NCBI GenBank assembly: GCA_027579435.1
Contig: JANBPK010001040.1
Location: 1 to 64,000, forward strand
Length of the DNA: 64,000 nt
Reading direction: 5' to 3'
Origin: Candolleomyces eurysporus
Lineage: Eukaryota; Basidiomycota; Agaricomycetes; Agaricales; Psathyrellaceae
Positions within the stretch are counted from its first letter, which is position 1. Each line of letters opens with the position of its first letter. The notes beneath the pieces are model-generated. The model made no database searches, had not been told where the DNA came from, and saw only the letters and a program-made list of their open reading frames with translations. A program made the translations under genes and the position numbers. This document shows positions 23,705 to 35,393 of this stretch, in pieces.

Positions 23705-24244
23705 CAAACCTGGTATGAAGCTCCAGCACTGGTTCCTGCCTTCCCAACGGCCCCAGATTTTTATAGGCGTCCCACCAGTAGAGTCTCCGTGTTTGGAGAG
23801 ATCAAGGTTATAGACTGATTGAAGCTTTATCTCAAGACGCTGGAATCCTTCTGATTGGGCCAGATGTGCCATTTGAAGGGGTTGTCCTTTGCTATGGCCT
23901 TGATCCCGTCGCGGAAGTCGTTATTTTCGAGTGAGAGGTACTTTCCAGTCCTGACGTTCTTGAAGTGCCAGCAGCCGCCCTCCTCAAAGGCCTCCCACTA
24001 AAATACAGGGGATAATCTATCACCAGGTGGAGTCAGGGTCAAAGGTAACCTACGAGCTGATTATCGCCACCGTGGAAATTCCACCCAGCGACTGTGAAGA
24101 GCGAACATCAGATACTAATAGCTAATCTCGACAAAGGCGAAGGGTGAACATGCTCGAAAGGTGATTGCTCGCGGACAAGTCCATGACGGTGCCGCTCTTG
24201 GCATTGACTATTCGGTATCGATGACCGCGTTCGACGGTTGCCAT
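23705..24244 (-). pseudogene. Beta-trefoil (ricin-B type) lectin gene, frame disrupted
   Basis: Exons on the minus strand are 24244-24154, 24091-24054 and 23997 downward. The translation reads GHRYRIVNAKSGTVMDLSAS, then AGWNFHGGDNQL, then WHFKNVRTGKYLSLENND and NPFKWHIW, and finally NLDLSKHGDSTGGTPIKIWG with NQCWSF. This is the three-lobed carbohydrate-binding beta-trefoil seen in small cytosolic Agaricomycete lectins. Two anomalies stand out. The first intron works only with a GC donor (gcatgt at 24153), giving NHLSIAGWNFHGG. The frame of lobe 2 runs into TAA near 23830, while lobe 3 continues one frame over, so a single-base indel separates them. After CWSF the frame stays open with unrelated sequence to 23390. 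A TATA-like gcatataaagg lies about 75 nt upstream of the ATG. It is probably a decaying gene, and no catalytic domain is attached. Confidence 0.75.
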
Positions 24245-25007
24245 GATTTAGTAAGTGTGTTGGAAAAAAGGGGAGTAGGTGGTAGGCATCTGGTGTATCC
24301 TCGAACACCCCTCGACCTTTATATGCAATTGCTGAACCCTTCAAATGGACCCATCCTATAGGCTTCAATCCCAAAAGTACGTCACCATGCATTTGCCACT
24401 GATGGGTGTACCACCTGTGACCCCCACAACCCCCTACGTATTGAGCAGGATGCTCATGAAACGCACCTTGTTGTCCCGGTGTGCGGTACTATCGCGGCGC
24501 GCTGACATGCGGTAGGTAGAATGCCCTATGCTCGAGTCGAATCGGCGAACTCGGAAGTTTGGAGAGAGCATACTTGGTGCTGTGATGCTGTGACAAAGTG
24601 ACGAATGCAACAGGAACCTGGAAGTCTCCTGTGGCTCGATTGGCATGATGGAATGTATTGTTGAATGCTATCCGATCAGCTGTTTCAACAACCTCAAGTT
24701 TGGGGACATCGGTGACTTCCCTGTAATTTGACCAATAGATCTAGATCTACTTTTGGGTTTGCGTTGAAAGAACCACGTTCTGAAAGTCATCGCACTCGTG
24801 ACCCAAGTTTGCCTCCCCCAATCGACAAGAGATAGAACTACCAGAGACTTACAGGCTTTCCGACACTGAGCGACTAATACCCGCCTGTATTGAATTTTAG
24901 CCCTGCTCCAAGACGTCAATGACGCGAAAAAACGGCTCGGTGGCCGGGTGTGACCATTGGACCCCAATCGACGAACGCTGGGCTAGCCACGTCCATGATT
25001 CCTAGGA
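24245..25007. other. Upstream of the lectin gene and spacer
   Basis: Contains the lectin promoter (TATA-like element near 24320 on the minus strand). The rest, 24400-25007, shows only unsupported short ORFs. Confidence 0.4.
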
Positions 25008-25112
25008 TGACAGCATTTATTGACACACGCTGCCTCCAACGCCCTACATGAGTTCCGACTCCGACTACTATGCATGAAGGGGCTGCAGGCTCTGGCAAGT
25101 CCGGCTCGCTTG
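25008..25112 (+). pseudogene. Mini NACHT relic with P-loop
   Basis: The sequence ttgacacacgctgcctccaa, then cgccctacatgagttc, matches the LLxHTAPNALHDS region of the array. It jumps across an internal deletion of about 100 nt to LLCM and ggggctgcaggctctggcaa, which encodes the GAAGSGK P-loop. No other part of the domain is present. It sits 110 nt upstream of gene E and is a scrap left by rearrangement. Confidence 0.8.
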
Positions 25113-25221
25113 GGGCTCGCGACTGGACAACCTTTGATAGGCGCCTTCCGACTCAGGGGAAACTTCGGCATGGACGCCTCGTGGGTTTCACAGCTTGCTT
25201 TCCACACTCATCTTGATACCA

Positions 25222-27876
25222 ATGGCACAGAGCGAACGGAATAGGTCGGGTCCTACACCTCGTCTCCACAACCAATACCCTTTGGCCCCTGAGAGAGGTC
25301 TTAGTGGGGCCCATGTGAGTAGCACTGCACCAGGAGTTTGAATGACAGACTCATCGTACTCGTATCAAAATTTCCACCTAGCATCTGCGAAACGCTTCAC
25401 CGGATTCCACTGCGTTGCAATCCTCAAGAACGGGTGCTAGCCCAATGGACGAGCAGCCGCCTTCTTCCCATGGTCACGACGTGGAGGTCATTGATACTAT
25501 GCCAGTTCCTCCTCGCGTTCCTACCCATCGCACAGGGCGCGATATCTGCGTCACCACCTGGCCTGCTAGCGAGGCATTCTACCTATCGGCGACCCAACCA
25601 GTGGTAGCTAATCCACCTTTGCCTTTGCACCACCGGCAAGACTCAGAATCGTCGTCTTTCAACCAGCTATCCTGGCCGAGCGGACCCCTAGAGACTGAGC
25701 AAGTATCATCACCAGGACCAACGTTGGGCGGTCCATCCCTGTCATTTCTCCATAATGCCCAGAATTTTCATATGAGAGATTTGCGATATACGTCCATTGG
25801 TGTCGCAAATAATGTGACGGTGAATGCTCAACCAACCATGCGACCCCGGATCGATGGTAAGCATTCTGGACAATTCGGTGTTTCCGAGACAGACGCTAAC
25901 CCTGTTAACTTCCTAGGATGGGAGCGCTTATTAACACACACTGCACCCAACGCCCTACATGATTCCAATGCACGGTACGACCCTCCAAAATGCGATGAAG
26001 ACACCAGAGTCGAGGTCATCAGGGAGCTTAAGAGTTGGATCGAGGATCGGGAGTCTCCTAAACGACTACTGTGCATGACGGGCGCGGCAGGCTCTGGCAA
26101 GTCCGCTTTACAGCAGACGATGGCAGAATCATGTTCGAAGTCGAACATCCTCGGTTCCGCGTACTTTTTCGCTGCGGCAGACCCCACACGAAACACGACG
26201 TCCTCCCTTATTCCAACAGTCGCGTATCAGCTCGGACAAGGAAATCCCGGCCTCAAAGAATACATCGGATCAGCAGTCGAAGAAGACGAGCTCATCTTTT
26301 CAAAGTCCCTGCTCAGCCAAACGAACGCCCTCATATGCAACCCCGTAAGGCGTCTGCGCGCATCGGGAAAGTTGGATCTTGCCTCCTTCCGTTATGTCAT
26401 CCTCATCGACGGCCTCGACGAGTGTAAGGGTGAACATCATCAGGCCGAGATATTAAAGGCTGTTCAGGATTGTCTCCTCAACGAGGATCTCCCCTTTCGC
26501 ATCTTCATTGCCAGCAGACCCGAGTGGGCTATCCACAGCGCTCTGGCACCCGGTGGCGAGCTGAATGAGCTGGCTTACCACATTCAACTCAGCGACCAAT
26601 ACGATGCCACCGCCGACATTCGTCGATATCTGCAGCGGAGCCTTCGAGAGCTTGGCCTCCGAAGCCGCGACCCCAGAGCCCGATCTCCTGGATGGTTCTC
26701 CAAGGAAGATATTGAGAAGCTTGTCACAGCTGCGTCGGGGCAGTTCATCTACGCGGCTACGGTGATCCGATATCTGTCGGAGCCCCGCGATTCTCCTGTG
26801 GACAGACTGAAGATCGTTCTCAGCTGGACACCGAAAGACGGTCAACTAGCAAGGCCATTCGAACAGCTTGACCTTCTCTATCGCGGTATCCTATCTGCCG
26901 CCAAGATCGCATACGAAACAGTCGACACTCACCGCGAGCGCGACTTTCTTTTGCTTTTCCGCGCTTACCATGTCAATACCACAAGCTGGTTCTGCACTCA
27001 CAGGACAAATCACTCATTTACTTTAGAGATTGAACAACTCAGAACCCTCTTTGATCTGGAAAACCAGGCGGAAGACATTCTTATCACAGATCTACGGTCC
27101 CTTGTGACGATACGCCCCGATAAGTCTCCCCGACGCAGCCCTGACTTACACATATACCATAAATCTTTCTCGGACTTTCTGAACGAAGAAAGTCGTTCGA
27201 AGGATCTGTTTGTATCCGAACATCGTGTTCACATCTACCTTGCGAAGTGCTTTCTCCGGTGCGTTGTTCGAGGTCCTGAATGGGGTGCGCGACCGTTCCG
27301 TATTACTGCTCTTCTCTTCTCTGATTGACTTTTTCTTTTGCTAGTATACATCTCAAAGCCTATTCCATTCATTCTATCCGCCGATCCTTTTTGGAGGCGG
27401 TTATGCAATGTTGTCGGATGCTTGATCAGCTTGCTCGGTTGGGCTTTGGCGCACCACGCCTCGGATATTAGTGACGAACTTGCGGATTTTACGCGCAAGG
27501 GTGGATGGCAAAGACTCGATTATATAATTTGGGCAGTGGAAGCGACATGGGAGGTGGTGAATCCTGGATCCGATGATACTCTGATCATCAAACCTAGAGG
27601 CAAATGGGGGGAGGCGCTCCGTCGAGCAATCGATGCGTTGCAAGTAAGTAATTTGATGGCCTGTTTGATTTATCTCTTTNATTGCACATACCATCTGACT
27701 GTGCTTGCTTGCATTAATTATAGGACCGAGAGCCTCAGGTGGCGATGGCTATGAGCAAGTTTCTTGAAGACTACTCAAAGAATGCAATGGTACCTGGCCG
27801 CGGTGGAGCACAACGGCTACCATATGTCTTTAAGGCAATTTCATGGGAACGCTGGTGGTTTACTGACTCCCAGTAG
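25222..27876 (+). CDS. NACHT-domain NTPase E (795 aa, five exons)
   Basis: Exons are 25222-25314, 25382-25856, 25917-27284, 27345-27643 and 27724-27876, all in phase. Exon 1 is MAQSERNRSGPTPRLHNQ. The N-terminal segment is NAQNFHMRDLRYTSIG, the P-loop MTGAAGSGKSALQQT, Walker B ILIDGLDECKG, sensor FIASRPEWAIHSAL, then YHKSFSDFLNEESRSKD, SDELADFTRKGGW and a longer last exon (DREPQVAMAMSKFLEDYSK). The 60-nt intron 2 (25857-25916) is stop-free and a multiple of three, so an unspliced form would add 20 codons. It diverges from A/B/D in exon 1, in its upstream region (no shared module) and in the C-terminal exon. It is the nearest intact relative of fragment C. The N at 27680 lies in intron 4. Confidence 0.9.
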
Positions 27877-29473
27877 GACTTTTTCTTCAGCCGGACCCAG
27901 CTTCTGAATCGCTAAAGCAGATCAGTAGAATAATAAATTTATTTGATCATGGGCTCGGGCACGGTGCATCCTCTCTTGACTTCTTTGCATTGTCTCCAGA
28001 AATGGTACAGGCAGCGAATGCATTGCCCAGATGCACCCACGCGCTCACTCACAGCTCCCTGCACCTTCTACGCCGACGATCATTTCCTATGAGTAGCTGA
28101 ACTCTGCATTTTAGGCCTTTGCTTATTAGTACGCAGGTTCCGCCCGCGGAGCTCTAGCTTGTTCCCAGGGCTGCGTTACGACCGAACCGTCGTCCCCGCT
28201 CCGGGTCGCAGGCGGGATCACACCTGCTGGCGTTTGCTACTCGCGGATACCGTCTTTCCCGCAATTCACTTATACTCTACCTGCCTTCTCCTCGGCTCTC
28301 CTTCTTCGGATATGAATTGCTTTACTGTGCTCGGACCTCTCAAAGCTCTTCGGCTCTCTTCCAGTCCGTTCCTCCTGCCTCCACTATGAAAAGGTGTTAT
28401 GAAGGCGAGCGCTGTGCTTATTTGACTGACGACAGCACCGTTCTGAAATGTGGTCCAGACGAGCCAGCTGGAGGGTCCCTGGAGATCCCTAGTTGCATGT
28501 GAGTTCTTGGATGGGCAGCCTTGAAATTAGATCGAAGGGATTCGCATCTGCGGCCCAATTCCCCAATGCTGCGAGAGGGATGGACAAAAATATTTAGTAT
28601 CACACGGGACGTTCTCTGCCGACCAGGCGCAAGAACCCCCGGGCTTTTGCGGATCTGCGTGGACGAGACCCCTCATCCCAAACCGCTTTCGGATGAGGCG
28701 CTTTGCGAGACCCTGAGCCTTCACGAATCATCCACATTCGTGGCAGAGTGCAAATTATAGAGGGTGATACGAATCAAAACCAACCGGTGAGGGTTTCCCG
28801 GATCCGGACGCGTGTTTTTTTTNGGATGAATTAGTCTACCATGATGTGAGGGAAGTGTGTTGATAGATCGCAAATAGAAGAAGCCCATTTGTCTGTTCCC
28901 CGACTGTCGTAACCTTACCGCGAAAGACGGCGGCAGGCTTCCTCCTCCCCTTCCGTCGCAGAAAAGGGTTGGAGAGCGTTTATCTGCTCCACTTTCCGAT
29001 GCTGGCGAACCACGTTGTCGTGTTCCTGATCCAAACCGGGGGATTGTGCCTTTTGTGGAGCCTGTTATGTGATAGGTGCCTGAAGCGCCCATGGAGACAT
29101 GTCGTGGGCTTCCCATCAAACCTTCGCCTGAGAAAGTGTGAACCCGCCTCCTTTTTGGCGGACGTGGTTGCTTCTTGTCCTTCTCAGCCTTCGAGGCATT
29201 TCCCTTGTGCCCAACTAGTCGTCCCTACGGCCCCAGCTGGTCCTCTAGCGTCAGTGTGCACAAATCTCGGTGAGTATATAGCCTCATCATTCCGCGCGCT
29301 GGGGAATGTGTTTGACTGATGCTTTGATTTGACCCAGGGATTCTTATCCTTATAACGCGGTGCTGCCAGTTCTGAGCGCCGGTTGAGCTTTACTTGCATC
29401 ATCAAACCTATTCACATTCCTTTAGAACACCACGCTCCTTTAACGAACCCATCCTCCTTCCCCTTCGTCGACG
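27877..29473. other. Spacer between NACHT E and the DUF7729-like gene
   Basis: 27990-28085 is the shared NACHT downstream block. 28100-29470 has an N at 28823 after a T-run and short ORFs without family resemblance or splice logic. The last about 130 nt are probably the 5' UTR of the next gene. No gene supported. Confidence 0.45.
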
Positions 29474-31130
29474 ATGTTCACGCCTCCGTCATCTCCGCAG
29501 CCGAACCCGCGTGCATCGTTTGCCGATGAAAAGCCCCCCCCAGCCCGAGAAGTCCTCCTCGAGGTATCTGTCGCCGCCTCCGACAACCCCGACGCCGTCC
29601 CCAACGTCTTGCCATCGGTCGCAAGAGGATGCCAAACGACGGACGGGTCGCCGATTTCGCAACGCTGTCATTCTCGTGCCAATCATTCTCATAGCAATCA
29701 CCGTGACCGCCCGCATACTTTCTCATGGCCCACCCCCGGTGCTGGAGTCACTCTCAAGTTCCTTGCGATGGCCGGGGCTGTTCTCGACACCTGCTTGCGA
29801 GCAAAAACCGGGGCGAGTGGTTCTAGATAAGCGGGAACCCAGTCCTCAGCAGCCAACGACCACCACCTCATCGCTTCCACCCACCTCATCTTCTCTCCCG
29901 ACCTCTTCAACCGTGCCCACTGTACCTTCGGCAGCACCTGCACTCCCGACCCCTTTCCCCCAGTCCTTCGATGGGGTCATTGCGAAGAACTTCTCGACCG
30001 TTTCGTGCATGAACTTCTTCACGAACATGATCAATGCGCAACCGTTTAGGTCATGTCGACCCTTCTCGCTTCTGCTCCAGACTTCGAATGACTTCGTTAC
30101 GGTGAGTCTCTCTCCCTTCTTCGACAAATTTTTGCTTCTTCGACTTCGCCCGCCCGTTGCAATATTTCCGTTACATTGTTCACTTTTCTCCGGAACCTCC
30201 TTCCTATATCGCCGACCCGTGTTTTGATGCTAATGCGGTTTCCTTCTCAACCTAGGCCCAGACGAACCTCACGCTGCTTAACAACCTTGTCTGGGGAACG
30301 TGCAATACTGTTACACCGGAAGACGACTGTGTAGCCAACATGGCTGGCTTTGCAACCAGTTTGCGATCCGAGTGTGCGACAGAGCTCAAGGATAATAACG
30401 CCATGGCCGTGGACACCTTACGCGGTAAGTTCATCATCACCGTCATCCTCATCATTCACCGCACATGTGCACATTTTACTTTCACCTCTAAAACTTCTTC
30501 CTCTTCCCATCTTGATCGAATTCTCGTTTTCTGCTTTTTTATGTCATCTTCATATCAGCATCTGTCTGATATGCTTCCTTCCCTTTCTTCTCCCCTTCTT
30601 CTCCCGTCCTTCCTTTGATGGTGACTTCATACTAACCCGAGCTCTTTTTTTTTTTGATCTTTATGTTTAATCTCATCCCGATCCATCTTTGATTCGCCGA
30701 CACAGCGCTCGATGCATACAGCGTAATGCGCGACGCCGCCTGTCTCACGGACCCGACTACGAACACCTACTGCTTCGTCAACGCCGCACGCGATACCAAC
30801 CCTACCAACCTCTACTACTACTCGCTGCCCCTCGGTCACAAGATCCCTGAACGCTCGACGGACCCGCAGTGTACAGCGTGCTTGAAGAGCTTGATGGGGT
30901 TGTATGGGACTGCGCTCAAGGACGCGAATCAGGCGAAGGTCCTGACGGGCCTTCTGTCAACGTATGAGGGTGCCGCGGAGAAGACTTTGGGCAAGTGCGG
31001 TGCTGGATTTGCGCAGACGGGGCTCGCCAACGCAGCTGATGGCCGTGATTCGAAGATCCCCGCTGGTGTGGTGATCTTGGGCAGTGTGGTTGGCAGTTTG
31101 TGGATGCTGCTCGGGGGATGGTCTTTCTGA
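29474..31130 (+). CDS. DUF7729-like membrane/GPI-type surface protein (about 406 aa)
   Basis: Exons are 29474-30101, 30256-30424 and 30706-31130. The start MFTPPSSPQPNP is in one frame and PPQPEKSSSRYLSPPPTTPT in the next; they are joined by a run of eight C at about 29533-29540 that must be read as seven. Alternatively translation starts at the ATG at 29527. A basic patch (KRRTGRRFRN) precedes one membrane helix (AVILVPIILIAITVTARIL). A Ser/Thr/Pro-rich linker follows, then a Cys-containing domain: TVSCMNFFTNMINAQPFRSC, WGTCNTVTPEDDCVANMAGF, ECATELKDNNAMAVDTL, AACLTDPTTNTYCFVNAARD and CTACLKSLMGLYG. The C-terminus is hydrophobic (VVILGSVVGSLWMLLGG) after small residues, as for a GPI signal. 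This order matches fungal proteins annotated with DUF7729; their function is unknown, probably at the cell surface. Confidence 0.8.
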
Positions 31131-32820
31131 TTATGATGAGGTATGGACGCGGGCGCGCGCGTCGCCGATCATGGCGGGGCGGGCTTTTCACCCCGACCAC
31201 GGAAATCTGGTGTGCGGGCGGCTGACCCCCGACCGACTGCTTCCGAGTCGCCGGTGTTGGATATCCCGTGTTTTGGGTTCTGGGTTTCATCATGACATGG
31301 CGTGCATGGCATGCTTATTACGATGGTTTTGTCGATGTGCTCCCTTCAGCAGCCATGCGTCGGCCGCCTGGGTGTACGTTCTCTCTTCCTTCCTACCCTT
31401 CCCCCTTTCCTTCCTCCCCCCTTTCTCCGGCTTTGATGTAATTTCTTACAACATTTTACCCACACATGTCTTTGTTCCTAGTTTTCTTTTCGAACCCTTT
31501 TTTTTGCAACATCCAAGTTTCAGCAGCATTTTTCTCTTTGTTTTCTATTGGGGCATTTGTCGTAGTTTTTTCGTCTGTTCGTCGTACTTTTCTTCGGGTT
31601 TTTTTCAAGATCTTGGATGTCACCCTATCCCCCTTTGCTCTCCCCTTCGTCGACTGCTTTCTTCAAGCATACACACTTATACCTTCGCACACACACACTT
31701 ACCCACTTGCTTTCTTTCTCTTCTTCTGGATCCGTGCTGGCGATTGGATTGGATCGGATTGGATTAACGGGCTGAGAAGGCGGATTGAACGGAGCGTCTG
31801 TGGCTGCATGCATGCATATCTATCCATCTACTTTATTTTACTTCCCTAACATACTACTCACCACTCCAGCGGTCCTCCCACACCCCTGATTTGGGGGTTG
31901 GTTGATTGCTGTGTAGATATCCAAGCGCGTTCAAAGTGTCTGTCGTCGCTGTACATGCCGATTTACCTACCTACGTACATACCTACCGTGCAGGGACTGC
32001 AGCAGAATCTGTATTGAAATTATTTATTGTCTATATATTCCCTAACGCCGCTTCTTTTCTTTTTGCCGTGAGTTGGGTGTGTCCTTGGCGACAACTTGGC
32101 CGAGACGGCAAATCCGCGTTCGGAAGGTCTCGACCTATAAATGGTATTTCGAAGCGCGAAGCGACACTTCGATCGTTGTCTAAGCGTGCATCACTTGCGC
32201 CCCACTCGAACCTCGAAAAGAGCGAATATTTGGGGTAGTGGTTAAAACGAGAGTACCTTCAACCCGGCTGTTGCAGGTAGGACGGTACTTCAGGGTGAAT
32301 TTAAAAAGAATAGATAGATACGGAGCTCCATTTCCCTTCACGCCACCAGGGACTTGTACGTACGTACCGTGTGCGAGGTACCAACGGGTAAATGGATCCC
32401 ATACATGCTCCGTGGCAGCCATATCTCGTGGGCAGATAATTCAGAAAAGGGGAAAACGTGGCCTGGGCGTCCGTTTTGACAGCAGCAATGACGGCGCCAT
32501 TAAGACTTCTACACTACATTCCGCTACCCATCCGAAAGGTGTATGGATTTTGACTTTAAAGGCGCCTACGTGAGTGGATACTGGACGTTCCACGCAGGAG
32601 CCCGATTGGTCGCTGTCAAAGCCAATCTAAAAAATGCACAGCTTTGCTCCAACCCAACTCTACAGTGCGGTGCTCATCGCTCTCGTTAAAGTCCAGGCTA
32701 GTATTATCAGATCACGGACAAAAAGGTTCCTTACCTCTGGCCTACATGTTAAAGCTGGGCTCTGCAAAACATTTGAGCCACAGGTGCGGATTGGTCACTC
32801 CTTATCTCGTCCACCTTTTG
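31131..32820. other. 3' flank of the DUF7729-like gene and spacer
   Basis: 31131-31850 is pyrimidine-rich and looks like a 3' UTR. A TATA-like ctataaatgg occurs at about 32136, but the ORF after it (32238-32573) resembles no family. Nothing else supported. Confidence 0.4.
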
Positions 32821-32829
32821 AAGCCTTTT

Positions 32830-33260
32830 GTTACAGGTGCCGTCAGTGCACTGAATATCCGGTCACCCAATTAGCTCGGCGGAAGGGCAAAAGAATGTTG
32901 CGTTCAACTACTCCGTGAGCCAATTAGGATGTTGTGATAAAGATGGTCGAGCCTTTCGAATGCCCTGGCTGATCAACCGTCCGCCGTCGTCCAGGTGTGA
33001 ATGATTTTCGATTTGTCCACTGGAGAACTACGACCTTCCGGCTAATATCTGACTATCGTGGCGGCTTAGACGAGCTGCCTTGATGCAGTTCTGACAAGCT
33101 TCTCAATATCTCCCTTGAAAACGCATCTATGAGAGCGCCGCTTCATAGCTCGAGCCCTCTCGCAGGCTCTCAGCCTCCGTCAGAGATATCGACGAGTGTC
33201 CGGAGTCGTGGCCCTGTATTCATCGTTGCAGTACCATTTGCCAGGGCAGATAGTATATTA
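32830..33260 (-). pseudogene. Antisense NACHT relic R1 upstream of M1
   Basis: Read on the minus strand, this matches the NACHT array from the region encoding FLLLFR back through VVRYLSERRSSPVDRLKIVL and LRELGLRSRDPRARSPGWF, with many indels and stops. The plus-strand clue is the series gtccaggtg..tgatttgtccactggagaactacg..tctgac..gcagttctgacaagcttctc. It is the most decayed of three such relics. Confidence 0.7.
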
Positions 33261-33522
33261 CGGCGCCCTTGTACTCAATCGAACAAATGAATGATGAATG
33301 AACTTTCTTGCGGGCGACGTCTTGTCAACAGGCGATGTCTCTCGATGTCACCGCACACCTTTGTGAATGGAAAGGCCTCAGGGTGTGGAAACGTGGCGCC
33401 TGTCTTCGAGTTCGATTTTAAAAACCTGCCTTTCCGATGAGACGCCACGTTCTTGCGCTTCAGTTTCTTGTCCAACTTCCCGTCTGTCCTTTCAGCTAGT
33501 TTATTCGGTTGTCGACGAAGCC

Positions 33523-34910
33523 ATGTGGGTGGCTGTAGACGACGGGGATCCACGAATTACATGGGATGGCTCCTGGTTTGTCCGGAATGATGTTGGGAGC
33601 TCTTTGGGCGCTGTGTGGGGGCCCCCTTTTTTGAACACGATGCACGGATTCACCGGGAGGCCTGTTGCGAACGTCACGTTTTCTTACTATGGTGCGTTTA
33701 TTAGGACTCGAGGAAGAGCGGATCTCCTGAAAGAAACTCGACTTTTTTTCACTTCTTAGGATCGTATCCCAGGGTCTGGGTCGTGATTACGAGCGACAGT
33801 AACATCACATCCGATTTCGAGTGCCGTCTGGATGGTGGCCCTCTGAACAGAGGCAGGATTGGGAATAGCGGCCCAGATTCTTGGAAGTATGCTGTTTGTG
33901 ATGGGAACGGTACCACTATTGCCGAAGGAGATCATACGCTCCAGTTCGGTTTTAGCGGAGGAGCGGCGGGGAATATGTGGGTAGATGTCATCGAGTACCG
34001 TCCCTCTGCGGAAGCCGACACAGCCAATGAGTGGTTGCGCGTAGACGCCCCTGACGAGGAAATCGTTTACTCGTCTGGGTGGGAAGGCAGTGACATATGG
34101 CCCGATGCCAGATTCACTTATTTGAACGGGGCGTCGTTGTCATACAATTTTACTGGTAAGGTGTCTACTTCATGAGTCTTGTCTGTTTAAGAAGGCTGAC
34201 AAGTTTCACTGTAGGGGAGGCCATTACTTGGGGAGGGTTTATCCCTGATAGTTCTGGACTTGGGCCGGGATTAGGATATTACACTATCGATGGGCAGCAT
34301 CCACCGACGCACTTCGATATCCCTGCGAGAAGCAGCACTTTTGAGCCGATGGACCAGTTGTTTTTTAATGTTAGTGGACTACGGCCAGGGCCTCATCGTC
34401 TAGAGGTAGTCAACGGTGGAAACGAGACGACCGCTGCGTTAGGGCTCACACACATATACGCCAGGAACTCACCACACCTTCCCGTATCTGAATCTCCAAC
34501 ACCTAACACAAGCGCAAAGGGGGGGNTCCAGGGGAAAGCTCATCGGTGGCGCAGTCGGCGGTTCCGTTGCTGCTATTGCTTTGATGCTCTTATTGGTGCA
34601 TGTAACTATCGCTCTTCGACGTCGACGACCCCAGCGAAAGAAAATAGAAATCTCGGTGGACGGGGAATCGACCACCACCATCTCAAGCACCATTTCAAGC
34701 ACCAAAACGACGCCAACTTCCCAAACGTTTGCGATCCAGGAACCCGTGCCAGATGCCGGTCTTGATAAAGCATTGAAAATCTCATCCTTAACCGGACCTC
34801 CGGCTGCGCGCGATCCTCAGCAACCAAGCTTGCCAAGTCGAGCTCCCACTCCGGTTCAGTACAGTCAAGATGGAAAAATAGACGAGATGGGCCATAACCC
34901 CTGGAAATAA
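33523..34910 (+). CDS. Single-pass membrane protein M1 (419 aa, three exons)
   Basis: Exons are 33523-33691, 33760-34155 and 34215-34910, in phase after deleting the N at 34526. The start MWVAVDDGDPRITWDGSW was chosen because it is the only ATG conserved in all three full paralogs and it opens the domain. Two beta-rich extracellular-type modules follow: module 1 to about ADTANEWLRVDAPDEEIVY, module 2 from FTYLNGASLSYNFTG through ITWGGFIPDSSG and YYTIDGQHPPTHF to GPHRLEVVNGGNETTAALGL. Next come a Ser/Thr/Pro linker, a GGSVAAIALMLLLV membrane helix, a basic stop-transfer (RRRRPQRKK) and a Ser/Thr/Pro-rich cytoplasmic tail ending DEMGHNPWK. Several N-x-S/T sites fit a glycosylated ectodomain. 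The layout matches a large Agaricomycete family of uncharacterised single-TM proteins. There is no recognisable signal peptide in this model. Confidence 0.82.
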
Positions 34911-35393
34911 TTATAGGCTGACGTTCGTTTTAGTATTTGTATACACCAGATGCATTGCAATGTATACCCGCATACCCATCGAGCATACGTCTGTTTCCTT
35001 CTTGCCAGGGATCTCCTCGAAGTCCACACAAATTCGATACGGGCATTCTTCACTGTTATACTCATCAGTGGAACTAGCATAGGTTCAATGACTTGAAGAT
35101 GAGGATTTACTCGCCGCGAGTAGCCGATGAGGAACTCCAAAAATTTCGCCTCAATTTTATCGACTCGCGTGCCTCCCTAATCACATCTCAACGCCACTGC
35201 CGAGTGGTAAGTAAAGACTGCCCGTCCGACGTCAACTTTCCGGAGAAGTGGGATGCGAGCTTTGAGGAGATTCCGAAGTATAAAAAAAAANGGTCGTTTA
35301 TTCGGTGGGAATCTACGATCTATTTCAATGCATTCAATGGAAACAATGGAAATTGTACAAGTTGAATATACCAATGTGAACGTCCGCCCATAG
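34911..35393. other. Convergent gap between M1 and M2
   Basis: The M1 3' flank (gctgacgttcgttttagtat, then tgcattgcaatgtatac) recurs after M3 and M4, so it travelled with the gene. An N follows an A-run at 35291. No gene seen. Confidence 0.5.

Noticed and set aside
23705..24244. Ricin-like toxin gene
   Set aside because: Only the sugar-binding beta-trefoil fold is present; there is no catalytic chain.
32225..32290. tRNA-like sequence with a palindromic gtacc/ggtac
   Set aside because: No cloverleaf with matching acceptor stem, A box and T loop could be built.
32238..32573. 111-codon ORF after a TATA-like box
   Set aside because: No family resemblance, no intron signals and no paralog; not supportable.
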